Of a DNA stretch of 64,000 nt, positions 11,250 to 22,161 are shown in pieces. The stretch spans positions 930,001 to 994,000 of the forward strand of contig NOKP01000005.1 of assembly GCA_002682825.1 (NCBI GenBank), written 5' to 3'. The position numbers were made by a program, and so were the translations under genes. This DNA is from Neonectria sp. B-13. Lineage: Eukaryota; Ascomycota; Sordariomycetes; Hypocreales; Nectriaceae. The notes under the pieces were generated by a model, which saw nothing but the letters and a program-made list of their open reading frames with translations, ran no database searches and was not told the DNA's origin. The first letter of the stretch is position 1; the number at the start of each line of letters is the position of its first letter.

Positions 11250-12571
11250 CTACTCTTGGTGTTCGAGAGTGGAATCAGTCAAATCGCCCTCTGATTCCTC
11301 CACCTCGCCGTAAAGGACCTGTCTGCAATGCCATGTTAGCAAAATGTAGCTTTTGAGACATAAAAAGAGCATTGGCTACCTTGTTGCAGAGGTAACGATC
11401 GAGCTCTCAGAGAAATTCTCGTCACCGCGAGGACCCGGATGAAACCAGTCACCAGCACCTCTCCTCCAGATCTGAATACCTGCATGCTCCGCAGTCCTTT
11501 GGACATATCCATCTTCTGGTTCTATGTCTTCGTCCAAGGGTGTGCTCAGCACCACCAAATTCGACTTGCTGACAGTTGAGAGGGACTTCCTTAGGGCGTC
11601 TACCGCTATCTGGTTCAGAGTGGTACCAGCTCGCACTACGGAAAACGTACCACCCTCCCTGCGACCGGCAATCCATATTTTGACGCTTTGCAGATTCTCG
11701 AAACTGTCAAGATGCAGCCAGTGAAGATCAAAGGGGTCGTGGGGATCTGAGTTGTGTACCAGCTCCAAGTCATCGGGATTGTGCGTGTACTGGAACATTT
11801 CGTTGTAGCCCGTCCAATCTTCGTTCACCACCGAGCACATTAAGTGCAATTGAAAGTCCAGAAACAGGGACACTTCGAAGTGGAGGGCATATTTGCGGAA
11901 AGCCCGGGGCGTCAAAGTGATGAGGTTCTTATACACTGAAGAGAAATGATGCTGCTGGCAGGCACCAACAAAGGTCTGTAGCGCCATCATGTCTGTAAAG
12001 ACGAACGTCGTGGACTGGTAAAGGTATCTGAGGCATTCTTCGGATCTACGGCATTTAGCATTGGGCACATAGTATTCTTCGTTCCTAGTCATACTCACAT
12101 GAGCTTACATGATAGCAGCATTGGCAAGTAAACGTTGCGCGCAGTACTACCTTGATCCCCAGTCTGCTGTGACTTTTTTTTGTCGCACCAGCATTCCCCT
12201 ACCGATGTGCTGTAATAGAAATTCACCTCTTCATCGAGCATTTCATCAAGTCGCTCGCCGCATTTCCAGTGGTTTAGCCAGCAGCTTTCAAGGCGCCGGC
12301 GATAGGTAGCGTCGTCGAGAGATTCGCCCTGAGGAACATGGCCTTCTTGTCGCAGAGCCTCGATCTCGTTTTGCAGCCGATCTTCCACCTGGAACTCGGT
12401 AGTGCAAGGCTCACGGCACAAGTGCGTTTTTGACACGTCGTTTGAGTCAATGTGCCAGACAACATGTTGACGGGGAGCCCATGACGACCAGAGCTCTTTG
12501 TAGATGGCTTCACGAATGTCGTACGGCAGTCGAGCAACGAAGCCGGCCTGTACTTGGGGGTCGGCAGCCAT
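11250..12571 (-). CDS. DUF7730-like / F-box-like fungal protein of unknown function
   Basis: The N-terminus 'FVARLPYDIREAIYKELW' resembles the F-box-like start of the large fungal family annotated as DUF7730. The later 'LPMLLSCKL...YLYQSTTFVFTDMMALQTF' block is also typical of that family. Three exons: the first ends with 'SCKL', an intron at about 12098-12051 joins it to 'SEECLRYLYQ', and an intron near 11374-11330 leads to the short last exon ending 'STLEHQE' with a stop at 11250. I chose the ATG at 12571 because it sits in a perfect CACCATGG context and immediately precedes the family start. In-frame ATGs at 12637 and 12661 are alternatives. No catalytic motif is visible. Such proteins are numerous in filamentous fungi and their role is unknown. 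Confidence 0.7.
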
Positions 12572-13261
12572 GGTGATGGAAATTTGCTGAAATGGTGTTG
12601 AGATGGAAGCAGTGGATGTTGGGTGGTTGGTTGGCATTGACCTGAAGCCACCAGTGATCATGAGGTAGCGTCAATGTCTGGGATTTAAAGGGGAATTAAC
12701 TATCGGGCGTAATCAGCCCGGTTGTAACGTTGGGTATCTCCACTAAAACTGCCTTACAAGGCACACAGGGACGTAATAGGCATCCCACTTTAAGGTGTCG
12801 ATTACACTTATTGGGTGAGATAGTTAATAATCAGCGACTGTAGTAATCTTGGCGCTGTGGAGATAAGGCAGCAGAGATCATGGTAAGGTTGATTTTACAC
12901 AGAGCTGCCTTGCCGTCGAGCAGTCTAGCCAGTCACAGACCTGCGCGGCGTTTCAGAAGAAGCTCGAATTTCGATTCCTGTCAATCCCGATTGTTGCAAC
13001 CCCGGTCCTCTCCCCCTGCGCTCATTGCTGATCAGCAGGACAGACCACGCTCCAAATTCAGTCCCATTGATTTATTGGCCAAAACTTCAACCCGATTTTC
13101 CGAAGCAACAATTCCAACATCGACACTTAGAGCGCGATTATCCGTCCTTTCTCGAACAAAATTTGCCTTGAAGAACGACTATTAGCGAAATCTTAGTGAT
13201 CTGGGAAGGCTAATTGATGAAACAAAAGGCAATTAGGCGTGAAATACTGCTTATGTGTTGT
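12572..13261. other. Intergenic, no supported gene
   Basis: A 101-codon open frame starting at 12880 has an arginine/serine-rich, low-information translation and no family resemblance, so I do not call it. Otherwise this is promoter DNA of the DUF7730-like gene. Confidence 0.4.
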
Positions 13262-13500
13262 TGTCACGGCCCAGGTTAGGACCAAGCGGTCACAACTAGC
13301 AGAACCATGATATACCCATTTTTACTTTACCAATCACAAGAGGACCGCCATTCACAGGAACGACGTCGCTCCTCGAGCGGCAGCGCTCCAGGACCGACGT
13401 GCTCCCAAGGACCGTCGCTCTACGTTATATATATACACATTCACTTAGTACATTAGACAAGAGCCTTAAGCTCCTTAGCTATCAATATCACAACTTGGTT
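13262..13500 (+). repeat. LTR-like dispersed repeat, copy 1 (partial)
   Basis: The segment starts TGTCACGGCCCAGGTTAGG and runs through a GC-rich stretch, an ATATATATACACA stretch and 'AGACAAGAGCCTTAAGCTCC' to 'ATCAATATCACAACTTGGTT'. The same ordered blocks recur in reverse orientation at 17953-18535 and, mutated, at 38996-39420. The TG start and scattered copies suggest a solo LTR or a related terminal repeat. No coding part of a retroelement is attached here. Confidence 0.6.
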
Positions 13501-15536
13501 TGACGTACCGTCGTAGCTGAATGTGGTGAGCCTTACCAGAGCGGCAAAGTGTACGTCTCCGAAGATGGGGCCCAAGTATCACATCGGACCAACCATCATC
13601 AGTTACGCCTCTAGAGTCTCCGTTTATCCCGCATGAGACGGTACAATTAACCCTTTGTCTTACTAGCTTATTTGGATGAGATGCAGAGATAAGTGGGCTC
13701 TGTGCATCTAGTAGCAAGAAACAGCAAAATAGCAGAAGTGCTTTGTGTTGCAATGTTAGGCGGTGCTGGTCCTCCCGTTCAGCACCTACGTCCAATGCTC
13801 AGCACATTGCCATCAAGTACTCCCCTGAGGGTGGTGGCACCGCATCCACTATACGGTAGCCGGAGAACTTCGTGTTGGCGCCATTGGACTCGGACGATGC
13901 CACCACCTAACTCGGACTCGAAGGATGGAGTGCAGTGTTGGGTAGCGGCTGGAGACGTTGACATCCGGAGGCAGAGCTTCACGGCTCGCCGAGCGACACC
14001 TGCATATTTCCTCACCCCATTTTCTGAAGAAGTGCCCAGAAAGACGATCCCCGATCTCGTTGCGGATATTCACGAGGGGCTAGAAGAGGTTTTCGACCGT
14101 CCGAATTGCCGCGCGCCGTTCATACCTGGGTACACGAACAAGGACGATGTTATCGCCCGTGCAAAGCTGCTAGGCGGTCTCGGGCGCGAAGGGTCGGGTA
14201 TCATACTTGTCCGTCTAACTTGTTGCTTGCCCAAGATTGGCAATAGACGCCTGGAGAAATACGCAGGGGATATCTCATATCAGGGTGCGGGGCTGGATCT
14301 GCTGACAGATAAGGTGCTGATGATATGATGGAGGAGAAAAATGTAGATGATCTGGCTGGGACAAAAAGTTTCACATCAGAGAGGATGGAACGGAAAAGCA
14401 AGGACAGCTAAAAGGAGAGCCAGGTGGCGGTCATTTGGTGGAGGCGCAGCACATTCGGGGCGGACTGCAGCCTGATACCTGCTGTATGTATGTATTGACA
14501 GGCGGTATGGGCAAACCTCCAAAACTAAGGAGGGGAAATAACAGAGAAGAAATGAAGAAAAAATTAGGCTGGCCGCTGTCTCTTTCGCCGCTCTAAGGCT
14601 CCAGCAGCTCATTCGTCCCACATTGCGTGGCTTGAACAGGTCTTCGGGACTCCTCACATCATTCAATGACACGTCTTCCGTCCGTGCCATTCCACAGCGG
14701 GCTGCAACGACGGAATGACGTCTCCGCCCGGACTCAATGTCACGTCAGGAAACGCGGCTTGAAAAGAGACATTTGGTCACTGACACACCGCTCGGGCCTC
14801 CTTTGAACTTAGTGCAGCTAGCCACCTCAGCTCGGCAAAGGCAATGTGCAGTACGGCTGGCAAAGCGCATGACTGCTTTGGCACTGTCGCAGGTTTGTGT
14901 TTCAGGCAGCAATGGTTCAATGACCTTTAAACAATATAAATTAAGAAAATGCCGCATCTTGCCGGTTTTATCCGCCTTGGCTCCCGCCGTACACGAAGCA
15001 ACTCATCAGTATTCATCATGTCAGGCGAGACAGGAAACTCGGTTACAGCCAACACCCGCAATGCAGCAGCAGCTTTTCTTCTTTGAGGGCGAATAGATAA
15101 TACAGATCATTTAGTCTAGCCTAAGTGATCTCCGCGGAGCGGCCCGGTCTACCGAACTACAACTGAGGCAAGATGCCTCAGCCAATAATTCCCCATTCAG
15201 TCCCCTTACTAAAGTAGGGTTAAAATATAAAAGATTCCGGCAACCTAATAACCCTAGAAGCTAGTGCCGAGGTTTACTCGATGCAAACGTCCATCTCTAG
15301 GCACTCTGTGAAGATCTGATCTTTGAGGACACGCAACCCAACACGCCGGTATATGGCTGGATCGTCTGAGACCCTCCTCAGCATCAGAGCAGTAGCCCCT
15401 ACCCCACGCATTCCATGTTTACACTCAGAGGTAAGCCGGAACATAATCAGTGGCTCCTTGATGAGCCGTGATCCTCCGTCTAGTGCATGTCTGCACAGGT
15501 CTGCGGTCAGAGGCAGGACTCAATGGGTAGCGTCAG
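13501..15536. other. Intergenic; one unrecognised fragment
   Basis: A plus-strand frame open from 13693 to 14328 has no ATG at its head. Its best protein-like part is near 14025-14200 ('DLVADIHEGLEEVFDRPN', 'GYTNKDDVIARAKLLGG'). I do not recognise the family. It may be a gene remnant or an exon. The rest (14330-15536) shows no convincing gene on either strand. Confidence 0.35.
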
Positions 15537-17786
15537 CTAGGATGCAAAGGGGCAACTCAACTCTAATTCCTCGTCGTTCAGTTCCTCCATTTTCTGACCC
15601 CCGTCATGGAAATATTTGGAGTACTCGTCATCGGAATCAAACCCTTTGACCCTCTGTAAAGTCTCCATGCCGCTGTCGACCTTGTTAGTGCTCCTCCATT
15701 CCCATGTCGCACGAGAAATGCCACTGCAAATCTCGACGTCCTGGCTTGACCGCGAGCAACCCGGGTCATCCCAATCGTCATGACAAACTTCAACGGTAGT
15801 TGCATAAGGACCGCTGCCCCGAGTTTCTTTGAACATCCTGAATCGAAACGCGACGGCTCGACCCCGGAGGACTATCCACCCCGAAGCAATGTCTCCGTAA
15901 GGGTCAGATCCCACGGGCGTGGTTGCGGCAGAAACCACTTCAAACTCGGTTTTGCCTGCGTACTGGGCCGCCACATACCGGATGCGACCAGCCAGGGAAG
16001 CCCAGGTGAAAGATGGCGCGACCTTGCCGAGTTGAGAGCCATTGGGCTTCGAAGGCTTCGTTCGGACGGCGATGGTGCCGTCCCCCCCTCTTGCCGACTG
16101 TGGCACCCACATGAGACTTCGTCGAAACTGCTCGAGCCACAGTCCGCCCACGTACGTCCAGTCTGGTCGCTTGGACTGGAATATCTGAGCGAGGGAGCCC
16201 AGCGCCGGAAGAACGTCGTCCTGGTGTGTAAAGGAGGTCCTGGTATAGATTTCAACGAGCATCTCCCAAGTCTGCATCAATCTGACATCAGGGTCGGCGG
16301 CGATGCGCTCCTCAGTCGCCTGTCTGGTTCTCCCGGACTCGCCAAAGATCAAATCACGCAGATTCTCCGCCCTGAACATATCGTTGCGGCTGAAGGGATC
16401 TTGCATCATGAGGCTCACGAGCGACTTGATCGACTTGTTGCTCATCGTCTTCATGCCGGAGCACTCGCAGCGGAAGCCGACGTTGCACTCCAACACAACC
16501 TCGTACCGTTTAAAGTGCAGGACTCGCTTTGACATGAGTCGTTCTTGGAAGCACCAGCCTCGGAGCTGAAGCGGGTTGAGGTACTTTTGCTCCATGTCGT
16601 TGGCGCGCAGCAGCCAAGAATGGTCGGGAGTGTCGCCGTAATGAGGGAACTTGTCGTTGAACCTGTCCAGGTTGTAGTCTCGTACCGTGAAACGAACCAT
16701 CCTGTCGCTCTTGTCGGCTGCAGTGAACTGGTTTTGGGTAAACCGAGGGAAGAGGAACCCGTGTACGCTTGCGGCAGCGTCGGTAGCTGATATGGTGACG
16801 TACGCCGACTCGTAGATGGCACCCATCTTGGCGGCCTCGCGCTCCCAGTCGTCGCCGTCATCTTGAACAATGCAGAGAGAGTCTATCCAGACGTACTGCA
16901 GAAAGAGGCCCCGCGAGACGGTGCAGGCGTTGCGAAAGGATGCCGGCAGCTCCTCCCACGCGAACGTGACCTCGCCCTCGCCCTCGTCGTGGCTCTTAAG
17001 CAGTCGCTTCAGCGGCTCGGTTCCCCAGCAGTGTGACAGTGCTACGTATTCGACGTCTAGTGGTGCCTTGACGATCTTGACCGGCTTGCCATCCTCTTCG
17101 GGAATCTCGACCAGTCGATTCGGCCTGACCGGTTTCGCCGACGGGCGGCACTCGCGGTGGTTGAGAATGCATTCGTTAATGGCCATGGTGATTTCCTCGT
17201 AGCAAGTCGGATCTTGGGCATCCGCGAATCGCTTTCTGCCCTTCTTCGTCGCGGGCGGAAAACCACAGGCCATGGTCGGCTCGCCATGGCTCGGGAAGAT
17301 TTCCAGATACTTGGGAGGAAGCGTCGTGAACATGGCCACTGAGGCCGGGAGGAACTTCAGCATAACTTCCTCTTCTGGTCCCTGAGGACCGAGGTAGTGC
17401 AGTGCCTGGGCCAGGACCTCGCACCTGTTGCAACCCTTTCCTGCCGTGGCTCTGATGTCCCTGACCCGCGGCCGCTTGTTCCACAGGGAGTACCTCTCCG
17501 AGAAGGCGGTCTGCACTTGGTGAATGGCAGTCTTGACATCGAAATTTCCACAGGAGCGGCAGACCTCCCCTCCCGCAGTCCATGTGGTGATACGGGGCTG
17601 TCGAGGGTCTCTGACGAGTCCCCCGAACCAATCCCGGAGGTTGGCAGATTGGCCGCCATATTGCGCGGACCTCTTCCAGTCCCAGTCCAGCATCGAGTTC
17701 TCATTCTCATTCTCGCCGACGTCGCAACCCTGTGGTTCAGGGTCGGGATCGTCCGGACGGGGCAGTTTCCCGAAGAACCCTTCCAT
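15537..17786 (-). CDS. HET-domain protein (heterokaryon incompatibility type)
   Basis: A single-exon gene of 749 codons with an ATG at 17786. The N-terminal 240 residues include two CxxC-like pairs, 'EVCRSCGNF' (about 76-79) and 'GCNRCEV' (about 119-122). The HET domain follows: 'YVALSHCWG' (about 247-255), then 'LQYVWIDSLCIVQDDGDDWERE' (about 296-317) and 'MGAIYESAYVTISATDA'. The downstream 'LRGWCFQERLMSKRVLHF' is the usual post-HET block. HET proteins trigger cell death or nonself responses when filamentous fungi fuse with incompatible partners, and most members have no known partner. The length is normal and no frame break is seen. Like many HET genes it sits in an accessory, repeat-flanked region. 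Confidence 0.9.
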   Translation of the reverse strand: MEGFFGKLPRPDDPDPEPQGCDVGENENENSMLDWDWKRSAQYGGQSANLRDWFGGLVRDPRQPRITTWTAGGEVCRSCGNFDVKTAIHQVQTAFSERYSLWNKRPRVRDIRATAGKGCNRCEVLAQALHYLGPQGPEEEVMLKFLPASVAMFTTLPPKYLEIFPSHGEPTMACGFPPATKKGRKRFADAQDPTCYEEITMAINECILNHRECRPSAKPVRPNRLVEIPEEDGKPVKIVKAPLDVEYVALSHCWGTEPLKRLLKSHDEGEGEVTFAWEELPASFRNACTVSRGLFLQYVWIDSLCIVQDDGDDWEREAAKMGAIYESAYVTISATDAAASVHGFLFPRFTQNQFTAADKSDRMVRFTVRDYNLDRFNDKFPHYGDTPDHSWLLRANDMEQKYLNPLQLRGWCFQERLMSKRVLHFKRYEVVLECNVGFRCECSGMKTMSNKSIKSLVSLMMQDPFSRNDMFRAENLRDLIFGESGRTRQATEERIAADPDVRLMQTWEMLVEIYTRTSFTHQDDVLPALGSLAQIFQSKRPDWTYVGGLWLEQFRRSLMWVPQSARGGDGTIAVRTKPSKPNGSQLGKVAPSFTWASLAGRIRYVAAQYAGKTEFEVVSAATTPVGSDPYGDIASGWIVLRGRAVAFRFRMFKETRGSGPYATTVEVCHDDWDDPGCSRSSQDVEICSGISRATWEWRSTNKVDSGMETLQRVKGFDSDDEYSKYFHDGGQKMEELNDEELELSCPFAS

Positions 17787-17952
17787 TGAGAGATTGGATT
17801 CCTAGCGCAGATTCAGATTGGGAGTATGTATGCAGAGGAGGGAGGGGTAAAGACCAGGCCTGCCCTCTTATTTCTCGCTAGGGTTGTTAAATGTGCCTAA
17901 CACTGCTGAATATGCCTAGGTAGGATCTTTATACTCATACTGAGAAAACCAG

Positions 17953-18535
17953 GTTGTGACGGTCGGGCTTAACCTAGGGGTCTAGGGTAGGTCCAAGGCG
18001 TGTGGTTTGATGATCGAGTGGATCAGGACGTCGTAGTGTCAGAGCCAAAAGGTAGGAAGCGTGATAGAAGCAGGTAGTCAGAAGGATAGTCACTATAGAC
18101 TCGAAGGTAGGGGTGGTGGTGTTGTAAGATTAATCTCCGAAGTCCCTATACGTGGTAGAAACGCCCTAATTTATAGGCGTCTCCAGTGCTTCGCACGTGT
18201 TTCGCTCGTTGTAAGCCATTCCTTCGCTAGTGCTCTTTAGGCACGTGACACGTAGTGAGCAATGTAGGTCACGATGGTAATGTGCAATGGTAAGTGATTG
18301 TATAACCAAGTATGATTATTGATAGGAGGCTAAGGAGCTTAAAGCTCTTGTCTAATGTGCTAAGTAACTGTGTATATATACGGGGGACTAGTGTAGTCGA
18401 ACGGTGTCGAGTTGTGTTGAACAGTGTCTGTTCGATGTGCAGGTGTTATACACTGTGATAGGAAGGAAAAAGTAGGTACTGAAATGATTCTGCCGGTTGT
18501 GACCGCCTGGTCCTAACCTGGGCTGTGATAATTTA
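17953..18535 (-). repeat. LTR-like dispersed repeat, copy 2 (longest, not RIP-altered)
   Basis: Read on the minus strand it begins near 18535 with ATTATCACAGCCCAGGTTAGG and passes 'AGACAAGAGCTTTAAGCTCC' and 'ATCAATAATCATACTTGG'. It continues through 'CACTACGACGTCCTGATCC' to 'AGGTTAAGCCCGACCGTCAC' at about 17953. Blocks along nearly its whole length align with the AT-converted copy at 38996-39420, and its first part aligns with copy 1. It lies upstream of the HET gene. No transposase or polymerase frame is present. Confidence 0.6.
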
Positions 18536-18847
18536 GAGGATATTTAGTCTAGCTTTATAATATTTATAATAGTATTAAAAGAAATAGTAATACATTCAGT
18601 TAGTTAGAGGTTAAATAGTATTAAACCCTAAATTATTTGAACAGTAAGGTAATGCTGAATGATGAACTGGAAAGTGATAAAGATAAGGATAAAGATGAAA
18701 ATGAAGGCTATAAAGATGAAATAAGTGAGGATAATGACCCGAGGAAAAGTGACAGTGATTTTGAAGATTCCGGATACGCAAGTGGATGTCCATATGCGGA
18801 CCTGGGGGAGATTGTTGCACCTTCCCACAATCTGTAGTGTCCAAATC
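18536..18847. other. AT-rich intergenic segment
   Basis: AT-rich non-coding DNA between the LTR-like repeat and the GH105 stop, including an A/G-biased stretch (about 18660-18760, GATAAAGATAAGGATAAAGATG). No gene is supported. Confidence 0.5.
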
Positions 18848-20118
18848 TCATGCATCCTTAGCCCAAGTCTCCCATTCATAAGCGGCGAGCATGAAGGGGC
18901 CCACGCCATTTTGGCCGTTCAAGACAGTAGGCCTACTGATATAGTACTAAGATAGGTCAGCTTGAGTGTCTTGAACAGAGAGGGCGAGATGTTTGCCAAG
19001 ATACTCACCTCAAACGTCACATTGGAACTGACCAGGCCGCACTCAGCAACAGTGCCATTAAGAGTCAGTGTTCTATCGTCGGCTTCCGTGATAAAGTTAT
19101 CAACTAGGCTGAGATAGGAATACTTTGCTGTCTGCATAAACTCCGTGTGGTTAAGGTATCCTAGGTCGATACCTTTCAGCAGCCCCCAAGTAAACATGGC
19201 GGAAGCGCTGCTCTCGATGAAATTGCCCATTTGGCCAGGATATGGTTCGTTCATGACCTGCCACCAGCTGCCAGAAGCTGGGTCTCGAGTACTCTTCAGT
19301 CCGTTAGCAAGGGACACAAGGTACCCGAGCAGTTGGTCATGGCCGGGATGCTGAGTAGGGAAGAACTGCAACACCTCGACAAGAGACATGAAATACCAGC
19401 CTAGGGCGCGGCCCCATACGTTGGGTGCTCGTCCTGTTGCGGCATCAGCCCATGGCGCACTGTCAGTCTCAGCCCAGCCATGCACGTGAAGGTCCGACGT
19501 CTGGTTGCGTGTGTGTGTATCGATGAGCTCATATTGAAGCAGGATGTCGTCCCAAGCTGTTTGGTTGTCCTTGTCGTATAGATGCGTCCACTGGGCGTAG
19601 AAAGAGTCGGCCATGTAAATCCCATCTAGCCACATTTGGTCTGGGAAGAATTGCTGATGCCTTGATTTGGTTTTAGTGCCGGGCAATGCGAGTCGACTTG
19701 TCTCATAGACTACTCACCAAAACCCGCCAGAGGGTGTCCGAGGGTAATCGTATAGCATATGCCGGACTATGTCGGCAGCGGACTTGAACTTGCCATCTCC
19801 AGTCTGGTCATACAGGTAAAGATAATTGTGTCCCATCCGGTATTCATCGAGCACCCATCTCGTATAGTTCCAGCCCTTAATGGTGCCGCCCTCTTGGACT
19901 ACCGGGCCTTCAATTTGCCCTTTGTACCAGTCCAAGTACTTTTCGTCCTGCGAGAGCTCATAAGCCTTTTCGATTCCGAGGTAGAGGACTGCATCCTGGT
20001 ATCCACGGTCTGGCTTGATTCCCTGCGCGATCATGGTATCCGCCATTCGCGTCAGATGGGAGGTGTCAAGTTGCGTAGCTGCAACTCTTCCAATAAGAAA
20101 GAACAGTATGGGCTTCAT
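18848..20118 (-). CDS. GH105 unsaturated rhamnogalacturonyl hydrolase, secreted
   Basis: A GH105 (GH88-like fold) enzyme that removes the unsaturated galacturonate from lyase-generated rhamnogalacturonan or pectin oligomers. The ATG at 20118 starts a likely signal peptide 'MKPILFFLIGRVAAT'; the upstream in-frame TTG is discounted. Three exons: exon 1 runs to 'TPSGGFW', then an intron of about 60 bases, then 'QQFFPDQMWLDGIYMADSF', which holds the catalytic-type Asp. This is followed by 'HGWAETDSAPWADAATGRAP' and 'VWGRALGWYFMSLVEVL', both hallmark blocks. A final intron at about 19010-18947 joins 'NVTFE' to the last exon 'YYISRPTVLNGQNGVGPFML', ending 'ETWAKDA' with TGA at 18848-18850. Several N-x-T/S sites fit secretion. 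The gene is intact and points to plant cell-wall use. Confidence 0.88.
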
Positions 20119-21188
20119 TACGACGAAGTACAATCCGAACCAAGCTAGGAAACAATTTAGGTTAGAGATCTCTAGATGGGAGGAGCCCGTTGTAGTTGTA
20201 TTGGTCGCGCATGTTGAATAAACAGACCTAGCGTCATGTCTTCATACATAGGTAACAATCAGTTGAAGAGGCAGGTGGTATTCGATCAACGTTACATACG
20301 CTTGTAAGTATCTGGCCGGCGCGTGACGATGTATTCATGAGCATCTGATCCGAGAAATGCCGCATGTGGTGAGGGGAAACGAGGTTTACCCAGCCAATGG
20401 CGAACTCATCATGTAGAGGTTGCGCATTATGGAGAAGATCATCCTGTGTCTTGATGATAATGGAAGAGGAAATGCCTCGGTGGCTTGATGATTCGTTTCT
20501 CTGATATGCATGACGCTGCCTCGTTACGTTGAGTCGGTACTGTTAAAGTGCATTGCCGGCTTGGGGTTTTGTTGTACGGTAGAAATACGTGACGGGGTCA
20601 AATAGTCCGAGGATTTCAGCATCCTGTATATCAGTGTCACCGCATCGTTTTCTGGGATGCCTAATCGAATTTCTTGTCCAGCCTTGATAACTTGACCAGT
20701 GTAGTCGTCATCTCCCCATTGCACAGTGAGTACTTCCATCAGGATCAACCCCGAGGGCAATGAGCATACTTAATGTCATTCACCGACACAGCCGCCCTTC
20801 AAGTTCTGTTGCAGTGGGTGAGTGGGCTTTTCAACAGGTAGGATCCCTGCAGAGTCGTGTAGAACGTTTACGTAGACGTAGCGCCGTGGGGGGACGAGTT
20901 CAATGTTCTCGTGACAGATGCAAGCAACTGCCCTGACCAATCTGTTACGCTATGAAGTATTTTACCTGAGACATGCAGTGCTGCTACATACTTGGTGGGG
21001 AATAGTATTGCTTCTATCTCAATATCACGATTTAGTGTGTCTAGAGCTACTGCAACACCTTAATAAGCTCTTAGCTGGCTACTGCCACCATCATGTATAC
21101 AGCAGGCTGTGATGATGGCATATTGATCGCTCGCATTCCACTCTATTCCTATTCACACAACAACACCTTACTACCTCTTCTGATCGCT
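20119..21188. other. Intergenic; one unassigned short frame
   Basis: A minus-strand frame from 20760 down to 20524 has a protein-like translation ('VLTVQWGDDDYTGQVIKAGQ') but no ATG at its head. I recognise no family. It could be a remnant. Nothing else is supported. Confidence 0.35.
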
Positions 21189-22161
21189 TCAAATGGCTTC
21201 CCTCACCTCAAGATCCATACCATTTCTCTCCAGAGCCTGCACAAATGTAGCACCTAGAAGCGCAGCTGTTAAGATGCCACCCTTCATTCGATCCTGCACG
21301 CTTGCATCCCTTGGGAGAAGGAAAGCAGCCTCTCCTAAGTAAAGTGTAGTAAACCAATACGGATCGCCGTTAAACCTGAGCCATCCGATGACATGTTGGC
21401 CTTCGGGGTTAACTGCCATCCAGCCCAAGTCGGAGACGTAGCGTAGACCAAAGACTTTAGCTTAAAGGAATATGCTTGTTGAGGATGGCTCCGCTTCAGC
21501 TGTCTTGCAGCGAGGGAGAATGGAGCCAGCTTCTTAAAGAGGTCCGAGAGGGAGTAGGTGTCAAAGGCATTGATGAGAGATGGTATGGTACCGTCACTGG
21601 CACTGCCTTTAGCCTTTTGCAATGAGAAATCAACTCTAGAAGTGTGTGAAGACAATTTGGTACTAATATAATCAACCACGGCAAAGGCAGATATATCTGA
21701 TGGGACAGAGTCGAAACCGCCGGATGGAATAATCTTCTCCGTGTTAGCAACAAGCACACCGTGGGAAATTTATGCGGATATCCATGAAAGCCGGCCTGAG
21801 TGCGAGGACAATTACAATAGCACCTGTACTCTGTGCAGTTTTATGATACTTGGTAATCATGTCAGGAATCCATGGGGTCTCTCCAATGCCGAGGAAAGTT
21901 AGTAATTGCAGAAATTCGCTTCGAGATACTATTTACTAATCTACGTAGTGGGTGCCAGCAGATGCACATACCTTAAACATAGGCTCTCCATAGCTTTGAT
22001 ACGGGCCGACTGTTGAAATAACCACCTGGGTTTTCAGTCCCAACTCTTGAAGCAGGGGAGCTTCTAGTGCGCGTATGAACATATTCGGCGCAGACGTTCC
22101 CGGTGTAGCCAGTGGCACCAAACAGAACAATCTCGAATTGGCGTGGTTTCTTTCCAGCCAT
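21189..22161 (-). pseudogene. Trans-enoyl-reductase / saccharopine-dehydrogenase-like pseudogene
   Basis: The start 'FEIVLFGATGYTGNVCAEYV' is the Rossmann glycine motif of the fungal saccharopine-dehydrogenase-like family, which includes trans-acting enoyl reductases of polyketide clusters. After about 27 residues the frame shifts, and a large part of the expected cofactor domain is missing before 'TQVVISTVGPYQSYGEP' resumes in another frame. The next blocks 'GETPWIPDMITKYH' and 'IPSGGFDSVPSDISAFAVVD' lie in different frames with an intervening stop. A further shift near 21435 separates 'SFKLKSLVYAT' from 'LGWMAVNPEGQ'. Every recognisable part of the family is present in order, but at least three frame breaks and an internal deletion make it non-functional. 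The C-terminus ends 'MDLEVREAI' at 21189. Confidence 0.75.

Noticed and set aside
12880..13185. 101-codon plus-strand open frame
   Set aside because: Arginine/serine-rich, low-information translation with no family resemblance, lying in promoter-like DNA.
15578..17789. Several long opposite-strand and shifted frames across the HET gene (e.g. 15780-16532 plus)
   Set aside because: They are shadows of the GC-rich HET coding sequence; only the 749-codon frame has domain content.
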